A stretch of DNA of 59,621 bases from JAPLNB01 sp964451955 (GCA_964451955.1 CAYVKG010000018.1:1-59621); one strand, 5' to 3'; counted from the stretch's first letter, positions 34,585 through 44,265 are shown. Numbers and translations: made by a program. Notes: a model not told the origin generated them from the sequence alone.

Positions 34585-35679
34585 TCAGACCGCCTCGGAA
34601 TAAGGCTGAGGCGGGTTCTGTGGGTTGACTGGCGAAGGCATGGGGATCGTCGGCGAATTGGCGCGGGGATGCGCGGTATCGTAGACCTGTTTCATCCGGC
34701 TGGTGGTCAGATGCGTGTAGACCTGGGTGGTGGAAAGGCTCTGGTGGCCGAGCAGTTCCTGCACACTGCGAAGGTCGGCGCCGTTGTTCAGCAGATGCGT
34801 GGCGAAGCTGTGGCGCAGGGTATGGGGACTGATACCCGGGTCGAGGCCGGCCATGACCAGGTACTTGTCGAGCTTGCGGCGAACCGAGCGGGTGGAGAGT
34901 GATGAGCCGTGCTTGTTCAGGAAGACCCGACCAACCATCGGGGATGTGAAATTAGGCTCGCGGGAGCGGAGTTCAAAGTACCGCTGAAGAGCCTTGATCG
35001 CCTGGCTGCCGATGGGAGAGAGGCGATCCTTGCGGCCTTTGCCGCGTACGCGAAGGACGCCCTCCTGCATGTCGAGATCGGCCATCTCGAGTTCGACCAA
35101 TTCGCTGACGCGGATACCCGAGGAATAGAGGACTTCGAGCATCGCCTTGTCGCGCGCGGAGAGCAGGTCCGCGTCGCCGGGGGTATCAAGGAGCTTCTGG
35201 ATCTCGTCGAGTTCAAGGCAACGCGGCAGACGCTTTTCCTGTTTGGGCGTGCGGATCGTGGAGAGGGGGTTGACGCTGATCAGGCCACGCCGCATGAGGA
35301 ACTTGTAGAAGCTCCGAAGGGTGGCCAGTTTGCGGGCCGTCGTGGACTTGGTGTAGTTCTGGCCATACAGATAGGCCAGGAACTCACGGATGACGAGCGG
35401 CTCACAGCGAATCTGTTTCTCGTCGATCTGCTCGGCAGTGAGCGCGGGTTCGGGCGCGGGATCATTGGGGTGGCCAATGATACCGGCGAGGAACTGGCCG
35501 AACTGCACCAGATCCGCCCCATAGCTTTTGATGGTGTAATCGCTGAAATGGCGTTCGAGTTTCAGATAGTCGAGGAACTGCTGCACCAGCGGGGTGAAGG
35601 CTTTGGCCTGCGAAGCGGCTGGAGTAACAGGAACGACTGGCGCGACAGATGGGGGGGTTTCAGCGTTCATGGGATCCAT
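34585..35679 (-). CDS. xerC: Tyrosine recombinase XerC/XerD
   Basis: A 364-residue tyrosine recombinase, somewhat longer than usual. The catalytic set is complete: Arg190 (SSGIRVSEL), Lys214 (GKGRKD), HTLRH 286-290 with Arg289, His312 and Tyr321 (QVYTH). The N-terminal core-binding domain has a Pro-rich insert near residues 70-95 and a Pro-rich leader of about 25 residues. It resolves chromosome dimers at dif with a partner. I use ATG 35679; ATG 35757 is also open. Housekeeping type; no att sites or phage genes are near. Confidence 0.87.
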   Translation of the reverse strand: MDPMNAETPPSVAPVVPVTPAASQAKAFTPLVQQFLDYLKLERHFSDYTIKSYGADLVQFGQFLAGIIGHPNDPAPEPALTAEQIDEKQIRCEPLVIREFLAYLYGQNYTKSTTARKLATLRSFYKFLMRRGLISVNPLSTIRTPKQEKRLPRCLELDEIQKLLDTPGDADLLSARDKAMLEVLYSSGIRVSELVELEMADLDMQEGVLRVRGKGRKDRLSPIGSQAIKALQRYFELRSREPNFTSPMVGRVFLNKHGSSLSTRSVRRKLDKYLVMAGLDPGISPHTLRHSFATHLLNNGADLRSVQELLGHQSLSTTQVYTHLTTSRMKQVYDTAHPRANSPTIPMPSPVNPQNPPQPYSEAV

Positions 35680-35870
35680 TTGGCGTGGCAAGAGCCCTTG
35701 TTTGGCAATCCCGTCGGCGGTGCGTAGAGTTGCACGCGCAACAGGCTGCTGCGACATGCCACGCGGGCGGCGATACCGGTGGCCCAATTCGCGCGACCTT
35801 GGGCATATCCTACGCCTCTGGCCTCGCATTCCGATCAGACGACCGACCTCCGTCGCGTCCGCATAACATC

Positions 35871-36089
35871 TTATGCTACTTTTTTCGGCAAATAGCCCTT
35901 CAATTCTTTTGCCAAATGTCGTCCAAGTTGGTGGGAGAGGATCGCGGCATCAAACCAATCGAACTGCAGGTCGCCCTTGTGGACCATTTCGATGAGGGCA
36001 TCCAGGACCTTGACTTCCTGCCCCACCTCGTATTTGAAACAGAAGTACTGGTCGCCCTTGACCAGGTTTAGTGTTCTTGTCTCTGCCAT
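35871..36089 (-). CDS. Small conserved hypothetical protein
   Basis: 72 residues. Mixed charged protein with LNLVKGDQYFCFKYEVGQE at 8-26 and an amphipathic helix at 46-66. GGGAG lies 9 bases before the ATG. I do not recognise a function. It lies 181 bases upstream of xerC on the same strand. Confidence 0.75.
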   Translation of the reverse strand: MAETRTLNLVKGDQYFCFKYEVGQEVKVLDALIEMVHKGDLQFDWFDAAILSHQLGRHLAKELKGYLPKKVA

Positions 36090-36148
36090 TCTTCGTTACT
36101 CCCGGAACCCCAACGGCTCCACGCCCGAAACAACCCGCGGTCAGGGCG

Positions 36149-36850
36149 CTAATTCAGGGCGGGTTTGGCCAACAACTGCTCCAGCAGCGAGTGGTAGACA
36201 AACCCGCAATATCGATCCATGTCGACCAGATACGCCCGTTCTCTGTAGGGGCTGTCCGGATCCATCCGGCCCTGAGCGTACCGCGTCAGGTCCGCACGCA
36301 CTGAGCCGTTGGCCGCATCGAACAGTCCCACGGCCTGGACAAAGGCCGGCCGCGAGGTCGGCATTTGACCCGGCAGCGGCGTGGCACGGCGAGCCAGCAC
36401 GTACGGATCGACGTTCGGCGGTCGCCTGTAGTCGCCCTTGCGGAACAACTGCAATGCCGCCCCCATTTTCGGGGGTTCAAACGGATCGAAATCCGTCACC
36501 GCCGCCACCAGCAGACCATCGCACTGCAACAGGTCGCACACCAGCGCCGCCTGCTCCTCCGTCTCGACGCGGTCAATCCGCAGAGCCCTGTAGACTTCAA
36601 CAACGCGGTTCACCGGCAGTGGATTCACGCCCGCTACGTCTCCGAGTTGACGGTGAAGCAGGTCGGCTTGGAGAATCGGGTCCACTTGCTTCTGGCCACT
36701 GAGATTGATCACGGGCGCCACCGCCCAAGTCTGCCGCGTCGCGCTACGCAGAAAGAGCTGCCGCTCCATCCCGTACTCGGCCTTGCCGCCCTGACAACCC
36801 AACGAACCCAGGACGACGACCGCCATCAGCCTGTACATGATGCTCCGCAT
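36149..36850 (-). CDS. Putative outer-membrane lipoprotein
   Basis: A 233-residue lipoprotein: the signal peptide ends in the lipobox LGSLGC (Cys19). The mature part contains VAPVINLSGQKQVDPILQAD and a helical region with DLLQCDGLLVAAVTDFDPFEP. This arrangement resembles small CsgG/GNA1162-type lipoproteins that assemble in the outer membrane, but the match is weak. GAGGA lies 5 bases before the ATG. It sits downstream of a propeller lipoprotein on the same strand. Confidence 0.7.
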   Translation of the reverse strand: MRSIMYRLMAVVVLGSLGCQGGKAEYGMERQLFLRSATRQTWAVAPVINLSGQKQVDPILQADLLHRQLGDVAGVNPLPVNRVVEVYRALRIDRVETEEQAALVCDLLQCDGLLVAAVTDFDPFEPPKMGAALQLFRKGDYRRPPNVDPYVLARRATPLPGQMPTSRPAFVQAVGLFDAANGSVRADLTRYAQGRMDPDSPYRERAYLVDMDRYCGFVYHSLLEQLLAKPALN

Positions 36851-36930
36851 CGGAGTCCTCGCTTCATCCGTGAAGTCGATCCACAGTCAAACGGCCCGCC
36901 CCCGCGCCGGGGCGGTACGATCATCACCGG

Positions 36931-38154
36931 TCAGTGCGCCACTTCCTTCTGCTCCGCACTGCCTACAGTCGTGGGCTCGCTTGGCGCAGCGGGTTTCGCA
37001 GCGGGGGTCACCGGCGCCGAGACCGTCGCGGTCTTGGTGGCGTCGACATGGACCGACCAGATGTTCTCGTGGCCGCTGCGATCGCTGACAAAGTAGACCC
37101 GGTTGTCGACGGCCCAGACGGGTCCCAGGTTGTTCCAGGCCCCATCAGTCAGCCGTTGCCGGCCGGATCCGTCGGCCGACGCCATCCAGACATCCTGCAG
37201 GCCTTGCGATCGGCCCGCATTCGGTCGATTGGGCTCGAGGATGGTCGTGAAGACCAGCCGGTTCCCGTCCGGACTCCACGCGGGGGAAACCACGGCGGCG
37301 TTGGAACTGACCGCCACTTCCGTCAGACGCGTCGGCTCCCCGTTGACCAGATCCACCGTCCAGATGCTGAACCAACGAGAACCCCGCTGGCGAGCTCGCT
37401 GAAAGGCAATACGATCCACGTCTTTGCGGGGCGACCATGCGGGAAAGAGACCCTGGCCGATCATTCGCTTCTCGTGCGAGGCCAGATCAATCACCCACAG
37501 TTCCCACTGGTCGCTGCGCGCCGAGAGAGCGCAGTAGACCAGCCGGGCGCCGTCAGGACTGAAGCTGGGGTGCATCTCCTGGGCGGGCGTGTGGGTGATC
37601 TGCTCGGTGTTCTTGCCGTCCGTGTCCATAATATAGATGTCCCACGTGCCCGATCGCGTGGAGCAGAAAGCAATTCGCTTGCCGTCGGGGCTGAACGCCG
37701 GCTGGACGTCCGGCGCCGGGTCGCTCGTCAGTTGGATCACGCTGGAACCGCCAACACGCTGAAGATACAGGTCCGGTCGTTCATTATGGCGGGTGCTGGT
37801 GAAGGCCATCCACTTCCCCGTGGGATCGATCGCCACATCGGCATCATAACCCTCTTCGCACGCGGTGTGCTGTTGTAAGCCAAACTCGATGCCGACCGGA
37901 CCCGATCGACGCTCAATGCCGTCAAGCTCCCCGAACACGTTCACGGGCGAAGCCATGCCCCCCCCCGACGGCGCCGCAGCGGCAGAAATGGACTCAGGGC
38001 GCATTGTCGCGGCATGATCATCGGCTGGTGCGGCCGGGGAGACAGTTTGCCCCACCCCTTCCGAAGGCGACGACGAGCAGCCCGACGCGCAGACTGCGGC
38101 CAGGAAGACCACGCCCGAGGCAAACCATTTCAGCGTTTGGTAGTTCATGCGCAT
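36931..38154 (-). CDS. TolB-like WD40/PD40 beta-propeller lipoprotein
   Basis: About 407 residues. The lipobox is VCASGC, about 22 residues from the start, followed by a low-complexity Ala/Pro/Ser linker. Five or six PD40 repeats follow, for example PAFSPDGKRIAFCSTRSG, PSFSPDGARLVYCALS and PAWSPDGNRLVFTTIL. PD40 propellers of this kind occur in TolB, part of the Tol-Pal envelope system, but the N-terminal TolB domain is absent, so it is a propeller of unknown partner. Start at ATG 38154. Confidence 0.78.
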   Translation of the reverse strand: MRMNYQTLKWFASGVVFLAAVCASGCSSSPSEGVGQTVSPAAPADDHAATMRPESISAAAAPSGGGMASPVNVFGELDGIERRSGPVGIEFGLQQHTACEEGYDADVAIDPTGKWMAFTSTRHNERPDLYLQRVGGSSVIQLTSDPAPDVQPAFSPDGKRIAFCSTRSGTWDIYIMDTDGKNTEQITHTPAQEMHPSFSPDGARLVYCALSARSDQWELWVIDLASHEKRMIGQGLFPAWSPRKDVDRIAFQRARQRGSRWFSIWTVDLVNGEPTRLTEVAVSSNAAVVSPAWSPDGNRLVFTTILEPNRPNAGRSQGLQDVWMASADGSGRQRLTDGAWNNLGPVWAVDNRVYFVSDRSGHENIWSVHVDATKTATVSAPVTPAAKPAAPSEPTTVGSAEQKEVAH

Positions 38155-38365
38155 AGGTTTCTTTCGTTCCGGAGAAACCGGAGCGGCAGGCTCCGAATAA
38201 TCTCTTCCTCCGGCGCTATCGGCACAAACGAACCTCGGAGTGAGACCACCCGCACTCACAATGCCTTCAGTCAGTTATCGGACGATCAGGGGCGACGGGA
38301 AGAGAAAATCCCGCCCCGACCCCCGCTCTGACCCCTTGGAATTGTCAACTCGCGCGGCGATAAGT

Positions 38366-39103
38366 CTAGCTGGCCGGCTGGGTGGCGCGCTGGCGAGGCC
38401 GTCGGAAGTCGAACATCTCCGCCATCGCGGTCACGCGCCAGACGCCGTCGCGCGACTTCTGAAACGACATGGTCAAACGACGATCGCGATAGTTCTGGAA
38501 ATGGAGAACCGCCGCGGTATAGGCCGTTAGACCGCTATCCGCGGTCGCGGGCGCAAACTGCACGCAGCCATTGCCGTACATCTCCTTCAACGGGCCAAAA
38601 TGATCCGGAGACTGTTGGTTAGTCCAGGCCAGGGAGAATTGTTCCACGGTGAGCTTTGATCTGAACTCCGGATCAAGCACGGCGTACACGGCAGCGTACC
38701 GACCCGCGACAATGTCCTGGCCAATCTGTTTGATGAGCTCGTTGATCTGGTTCGCTTCGGCCGATTCGGCTCGCTGTTGGCGAACATGAGCGCTCACAAC
38801 CGCTGCAGAGAAGGCCAGCGCCAGGACGATCCCCAGCCACGCCAGGCCTTTGCCGCCCTGGGTGCCGTTGCTCGTGTGAATCTTCCAGAGCGCCCAACCG
38901 CCGCACGCCAACGCCAGGACACCGACCGCCAGAAACAGGATTCCCACGAAGACCAGCGAGGTGGCCAATCCGAGGACCGCGGCGGCAACGGCGAAGCTGT
39001 TGATCGCGACGTAGTCCTGCGTGGCGACACCAGCCGTCGTGGACATCTTGTGCAGCGCCATTATCGGGTCAGCGGATTGACTTTGCGGTTCAAGTTCGGA
39101 CAT
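38366..39103 (-). CDS. Membrane protein with DUF4190-like helices and extracytoplasmic domain
   Basis: About 245 residues. A cytoplasmic N-terminus of about 35 residues precedes three hydrophobic helices (about 38-100), then a charged stretch and a C-terminal domain that looks NTF2-like (roughly 120-240). The first helix pair resembles DUF4190/DUF4870-type membrane modules. I take ATG 39103, with GGAA upstream. The function is unknown. A short gene starts divergently 79 bases away. Confidence 0.68.
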   Translation of the reverse strand: MSELEPQSQSADPIMALHKMSTTAGVATQDYVAINSFAVAAAVLGLATSLVFVGILFLAVGVLALACGGWALWKIHTSNGTQGGKGLAWLGIVLALAFSAAVVSAHVRQQRAESAEANQINELIKQIGQDIVAGRYAAVYAVLDPEFRSKLTVEQFSLAWTNQQSPDHFGPLKEMYGNGCVQFAPATADSGLTAYTAAVLHFQNYRDRRLTMSFQKSRDGVWRVTAMAEMFDFRRPRQRATQPAS

Positions 39104-39182
39104 AAGGAATTCCGATTCTCTACACACGGACCGGAATGCAGAGCCGATCCGACATCTTCGCCGCAGTGAAAGTTAACACCCT

Positions 39183-39368
39183 ATGTCAAAACGTCAACTG
39201 ATTGATGATATTCGCCAGCTGAATCCAACCGCAGAGCCTCAGTTTCTGGCACAGTTCGACGAGGCGGAGCTTCAGCAATACCTGGAGCATCTGAGAGGGG
39301 CTGCGAGCAACTGCATCTATATTGACAGCCGTTCCAGAAGAAAAGCGGACCTGAGGAAGGTATCGTAA
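39183..39368 (+). CDS. Small conserved hypothetical protein
   Basis: 61 residues: MSKRQLIDDIRQLNPTAEP, then an amphipathic helix FLAQFDEAELQQYLEHL and a basic tail. The helical core looks like a short protein-interaction motif. The ribosome site is weak. It is upstream of the paired GTPases on the same strand. I do not recognise a function. Confidence 0.6.
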   Translation: MSKRQLIDDIRQLNPTAEPQFLAQFDEAELQQYLEHLRGAASNCIYIDSRSRRKADLRKVS

Positions 39369-39450
39369 CCATCAGGGTCGCAGACAACCCGCAACATCAG
39401 AGCATGGGGAGCTTTGCACTCTGGCTCACAGAAGCCTAAGTTGTAAGGCC

Positions 39451-41193
39451 ATGGCAGACCGTATGGACATGCTCGCGAGCGGTCTGGCGACACTGGACCG
39501 CGAATTGGGGACCATCCAAAACGCAGGACCTCTGGCGGCAACCCTCTTGCGATGGCGGGCAGACTGCCTGGCGGGCCTCTTTCACCTGCGGGACAAGGAA
39601 CCACATCGGCCTCTTGTGGCAGTGCTGGGCGGCACGGGGACGGGTAAGAGCACCCTTGTGAATCGGCTGTTGGAGGCCACCGTGTCGGCGACTTCGCTCC
39701 GGCGAACGTTCACCGCCGGCGCCATCGCCGTCGCTCGCAGTGCGGCCGACGTGCCTCAGGGGTGGCTGGGATTGCCCTGTGAGATCAAGCACGATGGGGC
39801 ACAACGCGGGGAAACGGGCCTGTTGGTGATCGTCGAACTGGATCGGCCGCTCACCGGCGCGATCTCGCTGATCGACACGCCCGACCTCGATGGCGACCAG
39901 CCGGCTCATCAAGCGGAGGCGGATCGGGTCTTCCGATGGGCACACGCAGTCCTGTTCCTGGTAACGCCGGAAAAGTACCAGATGACCGAGCTGCTTCCCT
40001 ACTACCGGCTGGCCCACCGCTATTCCCTTCCAACGGTATTTGTGATGAACAAATGCGAAGGTGAGGAGATCCTGGAAGATTTCCGGCGACAGCTGGAGCA
40101 ACGAGAGTGGCCGGATGCGAGGGTATTCGCGATCCCACGCGATGACGCCGCCTATGAACCTCCAGACGATTGCTCTCTGGAGAGGCTGCGGAAGGCGCTG
40201 GCTGAATTGCCCCGCTTCATCGCTGCCCAAGAGACTGTAGTGCGTCGAAACGCGATCGGGGTGCGATTGAAGGACCTTCTGGGCCGCTTGGATGATCAAA
40301 TTCTTGAACCGATGCGACGGCAGCGTGCGGAAGTGGATCGATTGACGGCGACACTGAGGGCGATGACCTCGCCGGAGCCGGGGCTGGACGTCAGCCCTGT
40401 AACGCGCCAATTGCACCGTCGGCTTCAGGAACAGAGCGTCCTGTACCTGATGGGACCCCGGCGCGTTCTCGACCGCGTGCGACAGGTGCCCGGAATGCTG
40501 ATCCGACTCCCCCGCTCGGCCTGGGACGTCCTGGCAAGAGGTCGTCGCCTGCATTTCGCAGAACCGGCCCCGACCGGCGAGACGCAGAGCGCGGTCCCGG
40601 ATTTCCCGAAACTGTTGGCGGATCAATTCGTGGTTCTGCAGAGCCGGGCCGAGGATCTGCTTCTGAGCAGCCCGATGGCAGCCCGATGGATGAAAGACAG
40701 TGAGTCTTACCGGCAGGCAAGGATGCCCGCAGCCGAGGCCGGGAAGATCGCCAGTGAGGAGTTGGCGGAACTGAAAGCCTGGCTGGAGCAGCGGTGGCAT
40801 GCTACACCGCGAGACACGGCCGTTCTGATGAAACTCCTGAGACTGCTGCCGGGCAGCAAGAAGCTCACCAAATGGTCAGAGGCGGCGCCGTATCTGCTCG
40901 CGGCAGTCGTGGCGGCACACCACGCCTTCTTCGGGCCCGTGGATCTTATTGTGCTCGGCTCCTTCAGCCTGGCTATGTGGCTGGGGGAAAAGCTCAGCAA
41001 TGAGGTGACGGGCCGAACACGCCAGGCCAATCGCCGCATCGGCGATCGGTTCGCCGAACTGTCCGCGGAGCAGATCAGCCGACTGTGTGACTGGCTGGAG
41101 AATCAGGCCCCAAGCAACCACGAAATCCGCAAGCTCTCGTATCTGGCAGAGTCGGTTGCGGACCTGATTGACAAAACATTGGTGCCGGCATGA
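39451..41193 (+). CDS. Membrane-associated dynamin-like GTPase, first of a pair
   Basis: A 580-residue P-loop GTPase. G1 is GGTGTGKST (60-68), G3 is DTPD (142-145) and G4 is NKCE (200-203), a variant of NKxD. A long helical middle region follows, and two hydrophobic segments near 475-515 (YLLAAVVAAHHAFF and LIVLGSFSLAMWLG) suggest membrane association. The layout recalls bacterial dynamin-like proteins, but the sequence is its own group. The stop overlaps the next GTPase start (ATGA), so the two are translated together. A membrane-remodelling role is inference. Confidence 0.78.
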   Translation: MADRMDMLASGLATLDRELGTIQNAGPLAATLLRWRADCLAGLFHLRDKEPHRPLVAVLGGTGTGKSTLVNRLLEATVSATSLRRTFTAGAIAVARSAADVPQGWLGLPCEIKHDGAQRGETGLLVIVELDRPLTGAISLIDTPDLDGDQPAHQAEADRVFRWAHAVLFLVTPEKYQMTELLPYYRLAHRYSLPTVFVMNKCEGEEILEDFRRQLEQREWPDARVFAIPRDDAAYEPPDDCSLERLRKALAELPRFIAAQETVVRRNAIGVRLKDLLGRLDDQILEPMRRQRAEVDRLTATLRAMTSPEPGLDVSPVTRQLHRRLQEQSVLYLMGPRRVLDRVRQVPGMLIRLPRSAWDVLARGRRLHFAEPAPTGETQSAVPDFPKLLADQFVVLQSRAEDLLLSSPMAARWMKDSESYRQARMPAAEAGKIASEELAELKAWLEQRWHATPRDTAVLMKLLRLLPGSKKLTKWSEAAPYLLAAVVAAHHAFFGPVDLIVLGSFSLAMWLGEKLSNEVTGRTRQANRRIGDRFAELSAEQISRLCDWLENQAPSNHEIRKLSYLAESVADLIDKTLVPA

Positions 41194-42920
41194 TCCATCC
41201 GTACCGCCAACTCGTCGACCAGATCGCGCAGGAGACAGGCGTCGAGCGGCCCAGTCTGCTCGAAGACGGTTCGCCCACACTGCAGGAGTCCGCCTTGCGA
41301 GCAGGCGCCGAGATGTACCTCATCGGGCTGATCGGCGGAAAAGAGGTCGGGAAAAGCTCGCTGGTCAATGCGTTGGTGGGGCAGGAAATCACCGCAAAAA
41401 CCTCCTATGGACCCGGGACGGAATGGGTTATCGCCTACGCACACGAGGCGCAGGCCAAGCCGCTCAGCGAACTATTGGAACGGGAAGTCAAGGGCCGGTA
41501 TCGCGTCGTGACGCATCGGATCGAGCGGCTTCTTCGGCAGGTTCTGCTCGATCTGCCCGACATCGACAGCCACTACGCCCATCACATCGACATGACGCGA
41601 CGAATGCTCCGGCACATGCTCTTTCCGATCTGGCTGCAGAGCATCGAGAAATACGCGGACCGCCAACCGCGGGAACTGCTGGCAATGGTGGCCAAGGGCA
41701 ACGCGCCACGGAACTTCCTGTTCTGCCTGAACAAAGTGGACCAGGTCATCGATCGCGAAGGCAAAGAGGCCCTGCGCGACCTGAGCGACGACTACGCCAG
41801 ACGAATTGCCGACCAGTTGCAGCTCGAACAACCTCCACGGATCTGGTTGATCAGCGCAACGCATCCCGACCAGCATGATCTGCCCGCCTTACGGTCCGCG
41901 CTCGGCGACCAGAAATCAGAAATGGCGGTGGAGGCGTCGCAGCAATGGGCCGAACGCAGGCAGGGCGAATCCCTGGCAGAGTGGATCGACCGGCAGGACC
42001 TGCCCCAGAAGCTCAGTGCACTGGCGAGAATCGAAGCCGCCGCCGAAGAGGAGTTGGCGTCCCGCATCGGCGTTGGACTGATCGAAAGCGCCGTGCCGGC
42101 CATTCTTAACGATCCCGCGTATCGCAAATCGATGGGCGATGAACTGACGGAAGCCCGCGCATCGCGGTGGCCGGTTGTGAACGCGCTGCACGGGCTGATC
42201 GGTCCCATCTTGACAATGTTGCGATTGCCGATCGAGCCGCAGCACGGCCTGAGGCAGGCAGAAGATCTGGTCGATGCGCATCTGCAATCAGCGGACCCAA
42301 CAGCCTCAGGACGCTCGATCGCGGAACTCGTCCAAACCGTTTTCGCCACATTGCAGCAATCCTCGCCGCTCGTCAGCAGAGCCTACGCCGGACACAGACT
42401 GTGGGAGCCGGCCGAGGCCCACCAAGCACAGGCCGATCTGAAACAGCGGCTGGTGACCACTCTCGAAAGGCAACGGTCGGTCATTCGCACACAACTGCTG
42501 TCGGACACGGTCATCGCCACAATCCTGCGCATCCTCCTGACGTTCGGCGCAATCCTGTGGTTCCCATTCGCACAACCCATCCTTCAGGCATGGATGGAGC
42601 CGGGCCATGGGAATCTGCCGCTCTTGGTCGTACAGGTGTTGGGGGTCAACTATCTGCTGAAGAGCGTGGCTTTTCTGGCTGTTTACTTCCTGGTGCTCTG
42701 GCTGATCCTGAAATGGGACACACAACGGCGCGTGGACCGCTCGCTCGCCCGATGGCAATTGGGCGGCAGTCTCGATCCGACGCTCAATCTCGCAGGACAG
42801 GTGGCCGAGTGGAGCGAGACGATGCTCTGGCCAATTCGGCAGTCCAGAATGAGAATGGAGGAGTTCGTGAGCCGGGCCAGCCAACTGCGCAAGACCTTGG
42901 CAAAGACTCCGCCGACATGA
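41190..42920 (+). CDS. Membrane-associated GTPase, second of a pair
   Basis: A 576-residue P-loop GTPase. G1 is GGKEVGKSS (49-57), G3 is DLPD (121-124) and G4 is NKVD (181-184), the canonical form. DMTRRMLRHMLFPIWLQSIE (134-153) is a striking conserved-looking helix. The C-terminal third has two hydrophobic segments (about 440-465 and 485-510). Same architecture as the preceding GTPase but little sequence similarity outside the G motifs. The pair probably forms a heteromer; the role is unknown. Confidence 0.78.
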   Translation: MIHPYRQLVDQIAQETGVERPSLLEDGSPTLQESALRAGAEMYLIGLIGGKEVGKSSLVNALVGQEITAKTSYGPGTEWVIAYAHEAQAKPLSELLEREVKGRYRVVTHRIERLLRQVLLDLPDIDSHYAHHIDMTRRMLRHMLFPIWLQSIEKYADRQPRELLAMVAKGNAPRNFLFCLNKVDQVIDREGKEALRDLSDDYARRIADQLQLEQPPRIWLISATHPDQHDLPALRSALGDQKSEMAVEASQQWAERRQGESLAEWIDRQDLPQKLSALARIEAAAEEELASRIGVGLIESAVPAILNDPAYRKSMGDELTEARASRWPVVNALHGLIGPILTMLRLPIEPQHGLRQAEDLVDAHLQSADPTASGRSIAELVQTVFATLQQSSPLVSRAYAGHRLWEPAEAHQAQADLKQRLVTTLERQRSVIRTQLLSDTVIATILRILLTFGAILWFPFAQPILQAWMEPGHGNLPLLVVQVLGVNYLLKSVAFLAVYFLVLWLILKWDTQRRVDRSLARWQLGGSLDPTLNLAGQVAEWSETMLWPIRQSRMRMEEFVSRASQLRKTLAKTPPT

Positions 42921-42949
42921 GGCACAGCCTCACCGCCCCACAAACCGGT

Positions 42950-43591
42950 TCAATCCCGCTGGATGGTCGGCCAAAGCGCAACGGTGCATACGGTGTGCCC
43001 GATTCGGTCGAGAATGGGAATGCTGCGCACCTGCCGGAAACCCGCAAGGACTTCCTTCTGCGCCAGAACCGTCTCGAAGAGGTCCAAGTCCTTCTCCAGG
43101 ATCTGTACAGACTCGTTGAAGACAATCAAGACAAGGGCGGCCTCGCGAATCAGCGCGTCCTGCTCCATCTTGCGAACATCCTCGACAACCGCCGATCGCC
43201 ATTGGGGTGAATACCCGCTGTGGCATACGCCGGGCGATCGAAACTGATACGCCGCCTTGACTTCCAGCCATAGCGACCCCGAAGCATCGCACTGGTTCGC
43301 CGGGTCAAAGAGCGTCGGCTCCCCCGTGTCTCGTTTCAGCGGCAACCCCTTTGGAGTCAGCACCAGGTCGCATCGCATCCGGTGAGACCGCTTCGCGGAC
43401 GCCGCGGACGGGTAATGAACCTCACGAGCCACTTCGTAATAGCTCCCTAAGTACGATGCCAATAGTCCCTGAAGCGCCACCTCGTCCATTGAATCCAAGC
43501 CATAGACGGCCTGCTCAAGTCGCAGGGCATCCTCGGCAAGCCGAATCGATTCGGCCAAATGGTCGGCAATAGTCGAGAGGTCGTACAGCAC
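42950..43591 (-). CDS. Hypothetical protein with PD-(D/E)XK-like motif
   Basis: About 213 residues. The region RCDLVLTP followed about 40 residues later by LWLEVKAAY matches the Asp and ExK of the PD-(D/E)XK nuclease fold, with hydrophobic strands on either side. The rest is helical. I take GTG 43591 with AAGG 5 bases upstream; TTG 43603 overlaps the upstream stop and an ATG at 43654 would overlap it by 55 bases. It follows the PAP2 gene closely. Nuclease activity is inference from two motifs. Confidence 0.6.
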   Translation of the reverse strand: MLYDLSTIADHLAESIRLAEDALRLEQAVYGLDSMDEVALQGLLASYLGSYYEVAREVHYPSAASAKRSHRMRCDLVLTPKGLPLKRDTGEPTLFDPANQCDASGSLWLEVKAAYQFRSPGVCHSGYSPQWRSAVVEDVRKMEQDALIREAALVLIVFNESVQILEKDLDLFETVLAQKEVLAGFRQVRSIPILDRIGHTVCTVALWPTIQRD

Positions 43592-43599
43592 GGCGACCT

Positions 43600-44172
43600 T
43601 CAAGGTAGCAGAAGGTACAACGTCAGCCACGCCAGACCATACCCCAGGGCACATCCCGCGAAGATGTCACTGGGCCAATGCGCTTCCATGAGGTATCGCA
43701 ACGAGGCGCAAATGATGGCAAGCGTCCAGAAGATGGGCGAGGCCGCGGGGTATAAATGGGCCAAAACCACGCTCATCGCAACGGCACTTGCGGTATGCGA
43801 GGATGGGAAGCTCTCTTGCGCAGAGATATGCCGAAACGTCGGACCAACAAACCGGCCGGCATTCTCCCGGTTCGGCCGGACCCGCCCCAATAGCCGCTTC
43901 ACCACCACCGCCACCAAGCCCGTGGCAATGACGGCAACCAGCACCGGAACCCAGACAGGCACTCCATTGTGGCCTCGACGGCCATCCAGCCGCCAGAGAA
44001 TCAGCGACACAACAACCGAACACGCGCCCTGACCATACTGCGCCAACCAGCGGCTCTCTCGCTTCAGGTCGCCCTTGAATGACAGTTGCACCGTCACCGG
44101 AACACCAACACGCTCGATGAACATCATGACGGCCGTGGCAACAAGGAAGATGATCAGGACAGTCCAGTCCAT
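43600..44172 (-). CDS. PAP2-family phosphatase
   Basis: About 190 residues with five or six membrane segments and all three PAP2 motifs: KRLLGRVRP (motif 1), SFPSSHT (motif 2) and RYLMEAHWPSD (motif 3). Members dephosphorylate lipid phosphates such as undecaprenyl diphosphate or phosphatidate at the outer face of the inner membrane. The start is uncertain: ATG 44172 gives a normal first helix; a GTG at 44238 adds 22 unlikely residues. Confidence 0.85.
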   Translation of the reverse strand: MDWTVLIIFLVATAVMMFIERVGVPVTVQLSFKGDLKRESRWLAQYGQGACSVVVSLILWRLDGRRGHNGVPVWVPVLVAVIATGLVAVVVKRLLGRVRPNRENAGRFVGPTFRHISAQESFPSSHTASAVAMSVVLAHLYPAASPIFWTLAIICASLRYLMEAHWPSDIFAGCALGYGLAWLTLYLLLP

Positions 44173-44265
44173 AGTCTCAGGTGCGGGAAAGCTAAGAGAC
44201 GGAATAAAAAAAGTAAACTGCCCGTTCCCCGAAATCACGACTGGCGTGGATGCTCCGTCCCCGCC

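Noticed and set aside
34585..35679. Tyrosine recombinase as a phage or element integrase
   Set aside because: It resembles chromosomal XerC/D, and no attachment repeats, tRNA target or phage genes are nearby.
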